The notes beneath the pieces were generated by a model, which saw only the letters and a program-made list of their open reading frames with translations, was not told the origin of the DNA and ran no database searches. Below are positions 16,812-25,999 of a DNA stretch of 58,364 bases, in pieces. The translations under genes and the position numbers were made by a program. The first letter of the stretch is position 1, and every line of letters starts with the position of its first letter. The stretch comes from Paludibacteraceae bacterium (GTDB lineage Bacteria; Bacteroidota; Bacteroidia; Bacteroidales; Paludibacteraceae): the NCBI GenBank assembly GCA_017448985.1, contig JAFSKL010000018.1:1-58364 (forward strand), read 5' to 3'.

Positions 16812-17560
16812 TGCCCGCCTACAACAACGCCGCCTTCATCGGCGATGCCGTGGAGAGCGTGTTGGCCCAGTCCTATACCGATTGGGAGTTACTCATTATT
16901 GACGACTGCTCCACAGACGGCACATGGGATATCCTGCATCGCTATGCCAAGAAGGATCGTCGCATACACCTCTTCCGTACCCCTCAGAACGCGGGTTCGG
17001 GCTATTCACGCAACATAGGCATCGAACAGGCACAAGGACGCTACCTCGCGTTCCTGGACGGAGACGACTGGTGGTATCCCGAGAAGCTGAAGACGCAGCT
17101 GGACTTCATGCAACGCAACTGTTACGAGTTCTGCTGTACTTGGTATGAAGACGCACACCAAGACCTCACGCCCTATCATATCTCGCGTCCACGCGACAAG
17201 CAGACTTTCCGCTACATGCGTTTGGGCAACGAGGTCGGCACACCGGGTGTGATCTACGACACGCAGCGTATCGGCAAGATCTACATGCCGGACTTTCGTC
17301 GTGGACAGGATTGGTGCTTGTGGTTGCGCATCGTACAGCAGGTGGACGCCTTGCATGTCTGTCCCGTGGTGCTGTTCAAATACCGGCATAACGACAGCTC
17401 CGTCACGCGTAACAAATGGGTAATGGTCAAAGCTGTGATGAATGTTTATCGCAACGAACTGCACTATTCGTTCCCGCGTGCCTTATGCGTCTTCGCCTTC
17501 GGCTTCATGCCGCGCAATATAGTCCGCAAATTAGAAAACAAGATCCATAGAACACAATGA
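16790..17560 (+). CDS. Glycosyltransferase family 2 protein
   Basis: A 256-residue GT2 enzyme: VSIIMPAYNNAAFIGDAVES at the N-terminus, IDDCSTDGT, and the catalytic-metal motif FLDGDDWW. The middle part (RRGQDWCLWLRIV) carries the usual ED/QD-type base region. It likely transfers one sugar during repeat-unit assembly on the cytoplasmic face. Overlaps the neighbours by 22 and 4 bp. Confidence 0.92.
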   Translation: MESVSIIMPAYNNAAFIGDAVESVLAQSYTDWELLIIDDCSTDGTWDILHRYAKKDRRIHLFRTPQNAGSGYSRNIGIEQAQGRYLAFLDGDDWWYPEKLKTQLDFMQRNCYEFCCTWYEDAHQDLTPYHISRPRDKQTFRYMRLGNEVGTPGVIYDTQRIGKIYMPDFRRGQDWCLWLRIVQQVDALHVCPVVLFKYRHNDSSVTRNKWVMVKAVMNVYRNELHYSFPRALCVFAFGFMPRNIVRKLENKIHRTQ

Positions 17561-18534
17561 TCATATACGCTATCATAGGAGTCATTTTGGTGGTGATGGA
17601 GCTGCTCTATTTCCGCATTGCCGACCATTTCAACATCATCGACCGTCCCAACGAGCGCTCGTCGCACACCACCATAGTTCGTCGCGGAGGAGGTGTCATC
17701 TTCCTCTTTGCAGCATGGCTCTGGAGCGCTTTCTTCGGCTTTCAGTACCCGTGGTTCTTAGCGGGACTGACCTTGGTCTGCCTAGTCAGCTTCATCGATG
17801 ATGTCCGTTCGTTGCCGGACTCGCTTCGTCTCGTGGCGCAGTTTGCAGCCATGCTTATGCTCTTTGCGGACTTCGGCATCCTTATACCCGAAGACTGGTG
17901 GCTCATCCTCATCGGTCTCATCATCGGCGTCGGCATCGTCAACGCGTATAATTTCATGGACGGCATCAACGGCATCACAAGCGGCTATTCGCTCTCGGTT
18001 CTGGTGCCGCTTATTCTGCTCAACTGCACGCTGGCCTTCATCGATATGTCGTACCTCATCGTGGTCAGCATCGCCTGCGTGGTGTTCTCGTTCTTCAACT
18101 TCCGCCCGAAGGGCAAAGCCTTGTGCTTCGCCGGGGATGTAGGCAGTATAGGCATCGCCTTTATGGTGCTTTTGCCACTAGGCAAACTGATGCTGAAGAC
18201 CTGCGACTTCTCGTATATCATTCTGCTTGCGGTCTATGGTGTCGATACGATCCTGACCATCTGTCACCGCCTGATGCTGCATGAGCACCTCGGACAAGCG
18301 CACCGCAAGCACGCCTTCCAGATTATGGCCAACGAACTGCGAATCCCGCACGAAGTGGTGTCGCTCAGCTATGTGCTCCTGCAGCTCATCGTCTCGCTGG
18401 GACTCATTTATCTCAGCAACCGGCATTGGGTCTATGCTGTCACGGCCGTGGTCGTGCTCTGCGCTGCGTACCTCATTTTTATGAAAAAGAATTATCACCT
18501 TCATTCCGAATACTTACAACAATTGGATAAATAA
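17557..18534 (+). CDS. Undecaprenyl-phosphate sugar-1-phosphate transferase (WecA/MraY-like)
   Basis: A 325-residue protein with about ten membrane segments. Conserved cytoplasmic motifs are NERSSH near residue 30, NFMDGINGI, FAGDVGSIG and HEHLGQAHRKHA. Members transfer a HexNAc-1-phosphate to undecaprenyl phosphate, the first step of O-antigen or capsule assembly. As the only initiating enzyme in this cluster, it probably starts the repeat unit. It begins in an ATGA overlap with the preceding glycosyltransferase and ends one base before ftsY. Confidence 0.9.
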   Translation: MIIYAIIGVILVVMELLYFRIADHFNIIDRPNERSSHTTIVRRGGGVIFLFAAWLWSAFFGFQYPWFLAGLTLVCLVSFIDDVRSLPDSLRLVAQFAAMLMLFADFGILIPEDWWLILIGLIIGVGIVNAYNFMDGINGITSGYSLSVLVPLILLNCTLAFIDMSYLIVVSIACVVFSFFNFRPKGKALCFAGDVGSIGIAFMVLLPLGKLMLKTCDFSYIILLAVYGVDTILTICHRLMLHEHLGQAHRKHAFQIMANELRIPHEVVSLSYVLLQLIVSLGLIYLSNRHWVYAVTAVVVLCAAYLIFMKKNYHLHSEYLQQLDK

Positions 18535-18535
18535 C

Positions 18536-19486
18536 ATGGCATTTTTTGGACTATTCAACAGAGAGAAAAAAGAGACGCTCGACAAGGGTTTGGAGAAAAC
18601 CAAAGAGTCGTTCTTAAGCAAGCTAGGTCACTCGATTGCGGGCAAGTCAACCATCGACGACGAGGTGCTGGACAACTTGGAGGAAGCCCTCATCACCTCG
18701 GATGTGGGCGTGAAGACGACGCTCCGTATCATCGAGCGCGTACAGGATCGTGTCAAGCGAGACAAGTACATCGGTACGGACGAGCTGAACGCCCTGCTCG
18801 TGGACGAGATAGCGCTTCTTCTGCAGGAGAACAACATCGGCGAGAATCTCGATTTCAGTGCACCGCTTCCTGCCAAGCCCTATGTCATCATGGTCGTAGG
18901 CGTCAACGGCGTGGGAAAGACCACCACCATCGGCAAGCTCGCCTACCAGTACAAAGAGGCGGGCAAGAAAGTGTATCTCGGTGCTGCCGACACCTTCCGT
19001 GCTGCAGCAGTAGAACAGCTCTGCATATGGGGTGAACGCGTCGGCGTGCCGGTCATCAAGCAGCAACAGGGCTCCGACCCTGCGTCGGTGGCTTTCGACA
19101 CGCTGCAGTCCGCCAAAGCCAACGACGCCGATGTGGTGCTGATTGACACGGCTGGACGGCTCCATAACAAGATCAACCTGATGCACGAGCTGACCAAGAT
19201 CAAGAATGTGATGCAGAAAGTGGTGCCGGACGCTCCGCACGATGTGATGCTCGTGCTCGACGGCTCCACGGGACAGAACGCTTTCGAGCAGGCCAAGCAG
19301 TTCACGGCTGCCACACAAGTGACCTCACTCGCCATCACCAAACTGGACGGAACAGCCAAAGGCGGTGTAGTCATCGGCATCTCCGACCAATTCAAGATAC
19401 CCGTACGGTACATCGGCCTCGGAGAAAAAATGACCGACCTGCAGGTTTTTGACAGAGAAGAATTTGTTAAATCACTGATATTATGA
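18536..19486 (+). CDS. ftsY: Signal recognition particle receptor FtsY
   Basis: A 316-residue SRP GTPase with a short charged N-terminus, as usual in Bacteroidetes, an N-domain helical bundle (about 20-100) and the G domain. G1 is GVNGVGKTT (122-130), G2 DTFRAAAVEQL, G3 DTAGR (205-209) and G4 TKLDG. It docks SRP-ribosome complexes at the membrane for co-translational insertion. One base separates it from the WecA-like gene, so it seems to be carried in the polysaccharide transcript. It overlaps aspA by 4 bp. Confidence 0.97.
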   Translation: MAFFGLFNREKKETLDKGLEKTKESFLSKLGHSIAGKSTIDDEVLDNLEEALITSDVGVKTTLRIIERVQDRVKRDKYIGTDELNALLVDEIALLLQENNIGENLDFSAPLPAKPYVIMVVGVNGVGKTTTIGKLAYQYKEAGKKVYLGAADTFRAAAVEQLCIWGERVGVPVIKQQQGSDPASVAFDTLQSAKANDADVVLIDTAGRLHNKINLMHELTKIKNVMQKVVPDAPHDVMLVLDGSTGQNAFEQAKQFTAATQVTSLAITKLDGTAKGGVVIGISDQFKIPVRYIGLGEKMTDLQVFDREEFVKSLIL

Positions 19487-20877
19487 GTAAATTTCGTATT
19501 GAATCCGACCTCTTGGGCGAGATGCAAGTGCCCGTAGAGGCATATTACGGCGTACAGACACAACGCGGTATCAACAACTACAAGGTGTCGAACCTCAAGA
19601 TGTCCGACTTCCCGGAGTACATCATCGCGTTGGCGTATATCAAGCTCGCGGCGGTAGAAGCGAACCATGACTTGGGCGTGATCAACGATGAGATCTATGC
19701 GGCTATCGCACAGGCTTGCCGGGAGATCATCGACGGCAAGATGCACGACCAATTCCCTACCGACATGGTACAAGGCGGTGCCGGCACAACCGTCAACATG
19801 AATGCCAACGAGGTCATTGCCAACCGTGCCCTGGAGATCATGGGCCATCAGCGCGGTGAGTACCAGTACTGCTCGCCCAACGACCATGTCAACTGTGCGC
19901 AGAGCACCAACGATGCCTACCCTTCCGCTTTCCGCTATGCCTTCATCCGTATGAACAGAGGCTTGGAGGAAGAACTGAAGAAACTGATCGCAGCGCTCCG
20001 CAAGAAAGGCGACGAGTTCAACGACTCGATCAAGATGGGCCGTACCCAGCTGCAAGACGCCGTGCCGATGACCAGCGGACAGGAGTTTCATGCTTTTGCC
20101 AACAACCTCGAAGAAGAGGTGGCCAACCTCGAGCGCAATGTCAACCTGCTCTATGAGATCAACATGGGCGGTACGGCTATCGGAACGGGACTGAACGCCG
20201 TGGCAGGTTATGCGGAGCTGTGTATCAGCAAAATGCGCGAACTGACGGGCGAGCCTTTCCTCCTAGCCAGCGACCTGGTGGAAGCCACACCCGATACTGG
20301 TGCCTATGTCAGCTATTCGGCTGCCCTCAAGCGCCTCGCCGTCAAACTGAGCAAGACCTGCAACGACCTTCGTCTGATGGCTTCCGGTCCCCGCTGCGGA
20401 TTGCATGAGATCAACCTCCCGCCGATGGCACCGGGTTCGTCCATCATGCCGGGCAAGGTGAATCCCGTCATTCCCGAAGTGACCAACCAGGTATGCTTCA
20501 AAGTGATCGGCAACGATACCGCCGTCACTTTTGCCGCCGAAGCGGGACAACTGCAGCTCAATGTGATGGAGCCTATCATCACCGAGTGTATCTTCGAGTC
20601 CATCACCTGGCTCAGCAATGTGATGAAGATCCTCCGCGAGAAATGTATCGACGGCATTACCGTTAACCGCAAGCATAACTTGGAGACCGTCAAGCACTCG
20701 ATCGGTATCGTCACCGCCCTCAATCCCGTTATCGGCTACAAGGCTTCGACCAAGATCGCCAAAGAGGCGCTGGAGACCGGCAAGAGCGTGTACAACTTGG
20801 TGCTGGAGCACGGTATCCTGAGCAAAGAGCAATTGGACGAACTGCTCGACCCAAAGAACATGCTTGCCGCCCATTAA
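19483..20877 (+). CDS. aspA: Aspartate ammonia-lyase
   Basis: A 464-residue member of the fumarase/aspartase superfamily with the signature GSSIMPGKVNP (318-328), whose loop serine is the catalytic base. VQGGAGTTVNMNANEV and MGRTQLQDAVPMT favour aspartase over fumarase. It interconverts L-aspartate with fumarate and ammonia, feeding the fumarate pool used in anaerobic respiration. It begins in an ATGA overlap with ftsY and is followed by an intrinsic terminator, which ends the long plus-strand run. Confidence 0.93.
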   Translation: MSKFRIESDLLGEMQVPVEAYYGVQTQRGINNYKVSNLKMSDFPEYIIALAYIKLAAVEANHDLGVINDEIYAAIAQACREIIDGKMHDQFPTDMVQGGAGTTVNMNANEVIANRALEIMGHQRGEYQYCSPNDHVNCAQSTNDAYPSAFRYAFIRMNRGLEEELKKLIAALRKKGDEFNDSIKMGRTQLQDAVPMTSGQEFHAFANNLEEEVANLERNVNLLYEINMGGTAIGTGLNAVAGYAELCISKMRELTGEPFLLASDLVEATPDTGAYVSYSAALKRLAVKLSKTCNDLRLMASGPRCGLHEINLPPMAPGSSIMPGKVNPVIPEVTNQVCFKVIGNDTAVTFAAEAGQLQLNVMEPIITECIFESITWLSNVMKILREKCIDGITVNRKHNLETVKHSIGIVTALNPVIGYKASTKIAKEALETGKSVYNLVLEHGILSKEQLDELLDPKNMLAAH

Positions 20878-20897
20878 ACGGCAGGCATATATATAAT

Positions 20898-20930
20898 AAA
20901 GAACACGCGCGTGTGCGCGTGCTCTTTTTG
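20898..20930 (+). terminator. Terminator after aspA
   Basis: AGAACACGCGC and GCGCGTGCTCT form a long GC stem with a short loop, followed by TTTTTG. The A-run on the other side lets it also work for the converging minus-strand gene. Confidence 0.88.
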
Positions 20931-20947
20931 TATCGCGGTATGGTGTC

Positions 20948-22216
20948 TTATCTGCGGGTAGAACCTCCTCCACCGCCTCGGCTGCTACCTCCGCCGCCGC
21001 CACCACGGCTGCTTCCGCCACCACTGTAGCCTCCGCCGCCACGGCTGCTTCCGCCGCTGTAGGTGCTGCTCGAACCGCCGTACGAACTGCTTGAGCTGCG
21101 AGAAGGCTGATGAACGGTCGAACTTGTCGAGCGTGTACTCGTGCTTGTTGAGCGAGTCGTGGTACTCGTACTGCCCGTAGAGCGTGCTGTGGTACCGGTG
21201 CTGCTCGTAGAGCGTGTCGCGGTGCTCGTACTCGTGCTGCGCGTGGTGCTTCCGGTAGAAGCCGTGCTGCGTGAGGGCTGACGAGAGGTTGTACTCGTTG
21301 AGCGTGTACTGGTGCCCGTCGTACGGGTCGTGTAGGTCGCTCTGTCGGTCGGAGCTGCCGTACGAGTGGAGGTTGCTGTTGAGCGTGTACTCGTGCTTGC
21401 CGAGCGTGTGGGAGCTCCTCCGCGCGGTGCTACATCGCTGCGCATACTCTGTGCCGTCTGACGAGGACGAACGGAGGTTGTGCTCCTTATCTCGCGTGCA
21501 TTGGTCATACCATTGTTACGAACACTGAACGAACGGTTCGGGTTAACCCGTGCATAGTCGCTACGCGTTACACCGTTGTGCATCTCGTGATAGCCTCTAC
21601 GCGGTTCCGTAGCGTGACGGAAAGTGCACCAGTGGTGATGATGATGGTAAGCGTAGCAGTGATGCCAGTACCAGTCGTGTGCCCAGCAGGCGTGCCAGCG
21701 CCACCATCCCGGCCAGTAATCCCAGTACCAGGGGCTATGCCATGCATACCAGGCATCGCACCAAAGCCAGTCGTATATCAAAGGACGATAGATATAAACG
21801 GGTTCGATCACATAGTTGGCGCCATACACATACTCATCGCCTACTACCTGAACACTCACCTGCTCGTTCTCATCTTTCTCCACATAGATGGAAGCCACAT
21901 CCTGGTAGATATCCTTGGCGAGCACGGCTTGCAAAACGATCAAACGCTTGCTGCCTTCGCCGGTCTCCACTACGCGCAGATAGTCCACTTGTCCGTCACC
22001 ATTGAGGTCGAGGTTGCAGAATGCGCTGTCGGGGTTGTTGAGCATCGTCTCGAACTCTTCCAGGTTCTTAGCCTCCGCAAATAGCTTAGCTACAACCTTC
22101 AGATCGAGTCCTTCCGAGATGTCAGAACTGTTAGCAGACACGGTCACTGTTTGGTCTGCCCATAACAAGGAGCTCATCAGCATCAATGTCATCAGAAGTG
22201 TAGTTAACTTTTTCAT
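20948..22216 (-). CDS. Secreted protein with Trp/His-rich core and low-complexity tail
   Basis: A 422-residue protein I do not recognise as a characterised family. Residues 1-20 form a signal peptide. About 25-140 is a folded region containing an EF-hand-like loop DLNGDGQVD (70-78). Residues about 143-198 are extraordinarily rich in Trp, Tyr and His: 14 Trp between 150 and 196, a run of five His, and four Cys at 153, 177, 187 and 197. The rest (about 250-422) is Ser/Thr/Arg repeats passing into GGGG-rich SRGGGG repeats. Location is probably periplasm or surface. The terminator at 20898-20930 lies just past its stop; a metal or haem role is only a guess. Confidence 0.75.
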   Translation of the reverse strand: MKKLTTLLMTLMLMSSLLWADQTVTVSANSSDISEGLDLKVVAKLFAEAKNLEEFETMLNNPDSAFCNLDLNGDGQVDYLRVVETGEGSKRLIVLQAVLAKDIYQDVASIYVEKDENEQVSVQVVGDEYVYGANYVIEPVYIYRPLIYDWLWCDAWYAWHSPWYWDYWPGWWRWHACWAHDWYWHHCYAYHHHHHWCTFRHATEPRRGYHEMHNGVTRSDYARVNPNRSFSVRNNGMTNAREIRSTTSVRPRQTAQSMRSDVAPRGGAPTRSASTSTRSTATSTRTAAPTDRATYTTRTTGTSTRSTSTTSRQPSRSTASTGSTTRSTSTSTATRSTSSTGTTARSTGSTSTTTRSTSTSTRSTSSTVHQPSRSSSSSYGGSSSTYSGGSSRGGGGYSGGGSSRGGGGGGSSRGGGGGSTRR

Positions 22217-22240
22217 AATCGTAATTATTTAAAGGGTTAT

Positions 22241-22280
22241 TTCGAGAACTCGAAGTCTCGTTATCTCGAGGTCTCGTTAC
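22241..22280. repeat. Octad array, word CTCG(A/T)(A/T/G)(A/G)T
   Basis: TTCGAGAA, CTCGAAGT, CTCGTTAT, CTCGAGGT, CTCGTTAC: five 8-nt units in the gap between ribBA and the Trp/His-rich gene. It is the 8-nt counterpart of the heptad arrays. Confidence 0.75.
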
Positions 22281-22308
22281 TTTTCTCTTTCAAATACCGT
22301 GCCAAACT

Positions 22309-23583
22309 TCACACCAAGTTCAAATTATGGTGCATTTTGTCTTTTTTTGTACGCATATAGCGTTCATTCCACGGGTTGGGGGCTATCTCTATGGGCACGT
22401 TCTCTACGATCTCGATGCCGTAACTCTCCAGCCCTACCCGCTTGACGGGGTTATTGGTCATTAGCCTCAGTTTGCAAGCTCCCATCTCGCGCAGTATCTG
22501 TGCACCCACGCCGTAGTCACGCTCGTCGGGACGGAATCCGAGATGGAGGTTGGCCTCCACCGTGTCGTCGCCCTGCTCCTGCAGCTTGTACGCGCGTATC
22601 TTGTTCATCAGTCCGATACCGCGTCCTTCCTGATTCATATAGACGAGTATGCCGCGTCCTTCGGCTTGGATCATCTGCATAGCTTTGATCAGCTGTTCGC
22701 CGCACTCGCAGCGCTTCGACCCAAATACATCGCCTGTCATGCAGCTGGAGTGCACACGGCAGAGGATGGGTTCGTCAGGCTGCCACTCACCTTTGGTGAG
22801 CACCACATGCTCCAGGCCTGTCGTCAGGTCACGGAACGGTGTCAGCATGAAATCGCCGTTCTGCGTCGGCAGAAACACCGTCTCGCCGCGCTCTATGAGA
22901 CCGGCTTCGCCTGTAAGACCGCGTTCGCTGTAAGACCGCTTTGCTGTAAGACCGGCTTCGCCTGAAAGACTTCTTTCATTCTCAAGCCTATAGGCGATGA
23001 GATCCTTGATCGTGATGATCTTAAGGTTGAACTCGCGGGCCACCTCCTGCAGTTGTGGCATCCGTGCCATCGTACCGTCCGCGTTCATGATCTCGATGAG
23101 TGCCGCCGCGGGTCTCAGTCCCGCCAGACGGGCCAGGTCCACGCCCGCTTCCGTATGACCAGCGCGTTGCAGCACTCCGCCGGCTTTGGCATAGAGCGGG
23201 TTCACATGTCCGGGACGGCCGAAGGTCTCCGGCTTGGAGTTAGGATCGGCCAATGCCAGGATGGTGGCAGCCCTGTCCGCGGCCGACACACCTGTGGCAC
23301 AGCCTTCCAACTTATCAACCGTCACCGTGAAGGGCGTACCCAGCATCGAAGTGTTGTTCACCACCTGGTGCATCAGGTCCAGTTCGGCACATCGCTGCTC
23401 CGTGATGGGACAGCAGAGCACGCCGCGACCGTGCTGCAACATGAAGTTCACCTTTTCCGGCGTTATCTTCTCTGCGGCAATGATGAAATCGCCTTCGTTC
23501 TCGCGGTCTTCGTCATCCACTACGATCACGAACTTACCCTCACGAAAGTCCTGTAATGCCTCTTCTATTGTATTGATCTGCAT
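22309..23583 (-). CDS. ribBA: Bifunctional DHBP synthase / GTP cyclohydrolase II
   Basis: A 424-residue fusion catalysing both entry steps of riboflavin synthesis. RibB (about 1-200) makes 3,4-dihydroxy-2-butanone 4-phosphate and has [10 protein letters not shown] and GHTEAGVDL. RibA (about 235-410) opens GTP and has zinc ligands C281, C292 and C294. Between them, residues about 204-231 ([19 protein letters not shown] onward) are an interdomain insertion encoded by three to four copies of a 16-18-nt CTGTAAGACCG repeat. No FMN riboswitch is visible upstream, where the permease gene overlaps by 44 bp. Confidence 0.95.
   Translation of the reverse strand: MQINTIEEALQDFREGKFVIVVDDEDRENEGDFIIAAEKITPEKVNFMLQHGRGVLCCPITEQRCAELDLMHQVVNNTSMLGTPFTVTVDKLEGCATGVSAADRAATILALADPNSKPETFGRPGHVNPLYAKAGGVLQRAGHTEAGVDLARLAGLRPAAALIEIMNADGTMARMPQLQEVAREFNLKIITIKDLIAYRLENERSLSGEAGLTAKRSYSERGLTGEAGLIERGETVFLPTQNGDFMLTPFRDLTTGLEHVVLTKGEWQPDEPILCRVHSSCMTGDVFGSKRCECGEQLIKAMQMIQAEGRGILVYMNQEGRGIGLMNKIRAYKLQEQGDDTVEANLHLGFRPDERDYGVGAQILREMGACKLRLMTNNPVKRVGLESYGIEIVENVPIEIAPNPWNERYMRTKKDKMHHNLNLV
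22893..22977. repeat. 16-18-nt repeat inside ribBA, word CTGTAAGACCGGCTTCGC
   Basis: Units start at 22893, 22911, 22928, 22944 and a degenerate one at 22962. They encode the linker between the RibB and RibA domains. A related CTTACAG/CAACGGTCCTACAG stretch occurs between lptF/G and cdd. Confidence 0.8.
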
Positions 23584-25042
23584 ATGTTCGTATTTTGTCT
23601 TTCAATCGTTTCCAACCAATCGCCCAGGCCTCGGGGTTGAAGAGCGGTGAGTCGGTAGCCGCCTTGTAGGTCAGGAAGATACCTGTAGGCAGGAGCACGA
23701 ACGAGCTGAGCCACATACCGGCCCAGCAGGGCCACAACGCCTCGCGTGCCATCTTGTATCCTGTATTGTCAATGATATAATAGATGATAAACAGGATGAC
23801 CGAAATCACCACCGGAGCCCCGAGTCCGCCTTTGCGGATGATAGCGCCCAACGGCGCACCGATGAAGAAGAAGATGAGGCACGCAAAGGCCAGTGTGAAC
23901 TTACGGTACAGCTCTATCTCATGCTTGCGTATATAGCGGTTGGCGTCGTCGAGCAGGATGGCGTTGTACTCTATCTGGTCTCGGTAGTTACGGGCTTTCT
24001 CCTGCGCCAGACTCAGCGCCTGCTGTTGTTTGGCGAGGGTCAGTGTGCTCCACAACTTATCCAAATCGTGCGTACGACGCTCCTCGTCCGTGATGTGCTC
24101 CGGCACCACTACCGCTCCCGTCTTGGTCTCACGGCTGAAATAGTGTTCCTCTATCAACTTGGCACTCTGCTCCGCACAGCGTTTCTCCGACACCGCTTGT
24201 ACCGAGTCGATCGAGTACGTCAACTGTGCCACATTCTTGCTCACATGCTGGTCCTCGAGGATCGACTCGTCAAAACGGTTGAAGTCCGTCGCAAAATCGA
24301 TGATCAGGCGCTTGTGGGTGAAGGTCTCGCGGCGATAAGGGATACTCTTGGTCGAACCCGTCGCTTTCTGCTGTTTCTTGTTCAGGTTCTCGAACATCTC
24401 GCCTTGTACCAAGTCCAACTCCAGGTACTGCCGGTCGGCACTCGCCGTCAGACGGCCCGTGTCCGCCACCATCACCTTTGCATTCTCGAATCCGCCCGAA
24501 TAGTCATAGATCATGATATTGAGCAGTTCGCCTTGGGGCGTCTTGTTGTGGACATAGATATGGTATCCGCTTATCTCGTCGTAGAATTCTCCCACTGGTA
24601 TATCCAGTTCGGGACTCTTCTGCCGTAACGAGAAGATGAGCGCCCATAGTTTCATCTGCGACTTGGGCAGCACATTATTGCTGAAAAAGAACGCGCCTAT
24701 ACTCAGTATGGTCACGGCAATCGCCAACGGACGCAGGATACGAAAAAGCGATATGCCGGACGCTTTCATCGCCGTCAACTCGAATTTCTCCGCCAGGTTG
24801 CCGAAGGTGATGAGCGAACTGAGCAGTATGGCCAACGGCAGTGCCAAAGGAACGACCGAAGCCGTCGCATAGATGAAGAACTCCGACAGCACAGCGATGC
24901 CGATACCTTTGCCCACCAAGTCGTTCACATGCATCCACATGAACTGCATTAGCAAAATAAAGATCGCAATAAAGAAAGTAGCCAAGAACACACCCAAGAA
25001 ATTCTTGAGTAAGTACATGTCTATTCTCTTAATTATCCCCAT
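23540..25042 (-). CDS. LptF/LptG-family permease (YjgP/YjgQ)
   Basis: A 500-residue protein with three N-terminal membrane segments, a periplasmic jellyroll region (about 140-370) and three C-terminal segments, the LptF/LptG topology. With LptB and LptC these permeases extract lipopolysaccharide from the inner membrane for export. The N-terminus [15 protein letters not shown] and the segment [19 protein letters not shown], the coupling-helix region, are characteristic. Which of the two paralogues it is cannot be told. Its 3' end overlaps ribBA by 44 bp. Confidence 0.9.
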   Translation of the reverse strand: MGIIKRIDMYLLKNFLGVFLATFFIAIFILLMQFMWMHVNDLVGKGIGIAVLSEFFIYATASVVPLALPLAILLSSLITFGNLAEKFELTAMKASGISLFRILRPLAIAVTILSIGAFFFSNNVLPKSQMKLWALIFSLRQKSPELDIPVGEFYDEISGYHIYVHNKTPQGELLNIMIYDYSGGFENAKVMVADTGRLTASADRQYLELDLVQGEMFENLNKKQQKATGSTKSIPYRRETFTHKRLIIDFATDFNRFDESILEDQHVSKNVAQLTYSIDSVQAVSEKRCAEQSAKLIEEHYFSRETKTGAVVVPEHITDEERRTHDLDKLWSTLTLAKQQQALSLAQEKARNYRDQIEYNAILLDDANRYIRKHEIELYRKFTLAFACLIFFFIGAPLGAIIRKGGLGAPVVISVILFIIYYIIDNTGYKMAREALWPCWAGMWLSSFVLLPTGIFLTYKAATDSPLFNPEAWAIGWKRLKDKIRTYADQYNRRGITGLS

Positions 25043-25044
25043 AT

Positions 25045-25119
25045 CTTACAGCGTAGCGGTCTTACAGTGCAACGGTCCTACAGGCCTTTAGGCCGGTCAA
25101 GGGCTTTAGCCCTTTAAGT
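25045..25119. repeat. Word repeat between cdd and the LPS permease gene
   Basis: CTTACAG/CCTACAG words are followed by GGCCTTTAGGCC and GGGCTTTAGCCC palindromes. The array includes the cdd stop codon, so Leu-Lys-Gly at the Cdd C-terminus is repeat-encoded. Confidence 0.65.
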
Positions 25120-25588
25120 TTTCACTGACAAAAATAAGCGGCAAGAGGTCTGCGGCGGATTCAAAGATGAGCGTCTCGTCCTCGCCGTAGAGCAGCACTT
25201 CCATCTTGCCTCCGTAGCGGTGCTCGGTCTCCACCATCACCTGTCGGCAAGCCCCACACGGACTGCCGGGTTCTTTGGTGAAATGTCCGTCCGTGAAGCA
25301 GGCGATAGCCAGTCTCTCCACAGGCTGGTCGGGATACTGCGCTCCGGCGGCAAACAAGGCAGTACGCTCGGCACACAGTCCGCTCGGATAAGCTGCGTTT
25401 TCCTGGTTACAACCGCGTACCACTACCCCATTCTTCAATGCAGCCGCCGCACCTACATGAAAACCGCTGTACGGACAATAACTGTGCTTGGTCTGCTCCT
25501 TGGCCACCGACACAATGGCACGCTGCTCGTCCGTCAATTCGTCCCATTGGCACGAACGCATTTTTGTTGTGAGATTGAACTCTTTCAT
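25106..25588 (-). CDS. cdd: Cytidine deaminase
   Basis: A 160-residue homotetrameric-type cytidine deaminase for pyrimidine salvage (cytidine to uridine). Zinc ligands are C72 of the CAE motif and C111 and C114 of PCGAC; E74 is the proton shuttle. Length fits the family. The gene has its own promoter 56 bp upstream and heads the run cdd - LptF/G - ribBA - Trp/His-rich protein. Confidence 0.95.
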   Translation of the reverse strand: MKEFNLTTKMRSCQWDELTDEQRAIVSVAKEQTKHSYCPYSGFHVGAAAALKNGVVVRGCNQENAAYPSGLCAERTALFAAGAQYPDQPVERLAIACFTDGHFTKEPGSPCGACRQVMVETEHRYGGKMEVLLYGEDETLIFESAADLLPLIFVSENLKG

Positions 25589-25643
25589 ATGATTTTCAGG
25601 TTAAATAATTTTCCAAATTATTTCTCGCGCATAAATTGCGCTG

Positions 25644-25674
25644 CAAATTTACTGCTTTTTTTGCACATATGCAA
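25644..25674 (-). promoter_or_regulatory. Promoter of the cdd run
   Basis: TTG (25672-25674) and TAAATTTG (25644-25651) with 20 nt between. The upstream box lies in the near-palindrome TTGCATATGTGCAA. Confidence 0.75.
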
Positions 25675-25723
25675 GTAAAAACAAAAAAAAATGCACCTAA
25701 AAATCATTTTTTTGCAAAAATAT

Positions 25724-25754
25724 TTGGTCAATTCAAAAAAAAGCAGTACCTTTG
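25724..25754 (+). promoter_or_regulatory. Promoter of tRNA-Glu
   Basis: TTG (25724-25726) and TACCTTTG (25747-25754) with 20 nt between. AATTCAAAAAAAAGCAGTAC is shared with the tRNA-Ser promoter. It is divergent from the cdd promoter. Confidence 0.8.
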
Positions 25755-25831
25755 CACTCGCTTTCGTTCGAAGAGGGTTTAATGCCCCTCCCTGCGGAAG
25801 CCAGTTTCCCCGATTAACGGGGACACTTCCG

Positions 25832-25904
25832 GGTGCTATCGTCTAGTGGCCTAGGACAACGGCCTCTCACGCCGTAAACCCCGGTTCGAGTCCGGGTAGC
25901 ACTA
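25832..25904 (+). tRNA. tRNA-Glu(CTC)
   Basis: 73 nt. The acceptor GGTGCTA pairs with TAGCACT (one G-U) with discriminator A. The anticodon loop CTCTCAC gives CTC (decodes GAG), the T-loop is TTCGAGT, and CCA is not encoded. The long leader (25755-25831) contains CCCCGATTAACGGGG, a small hairpin just before the tRNA. Confidence 0.93.
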
Positions 25905-25908
25905 CAAA

Positions 25909-25936
25909 GAAACGACCTTTACGGGTCGTTTCTTCA
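25909..25936 (+). terminator. Terminator after tRNA-Glu
   Basis: GAAACGACC pairs with GGTCGTTTC around a TTTACG loop, followed by TTCATTT. It starts 5 nt past the tRNA. Confidence 0.8.
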
Positions 25937-25992
25937 TTTACCATTTGGCCATTTACCATTTATTCGGTCATTTAGTCATTTGACCATTTGAC
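25935..25992. repeat. Heptad/octad array, word CATTTAC/CATTTGG
   Basis: CATTT-type words recur every 7-8 nt between the tRNA-Glu terminator and the 3' end of the Dabb gene. Confidence 0.75.
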
Positions 25993-25999
25993 GAGCGTA

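Noticed and set aside
23584..23700. FMN riboswitch before ribBA
   Set aside because: The upstream sequence is coding for the LptF/LptG permease, which overlaps ribBA, and the conserved RFN helices are absent.
25935..25992. CRISPR-like array of short repeats
   Set aside because: Units are 7-8 nt head to tail without spacers, and no cas genes are present.
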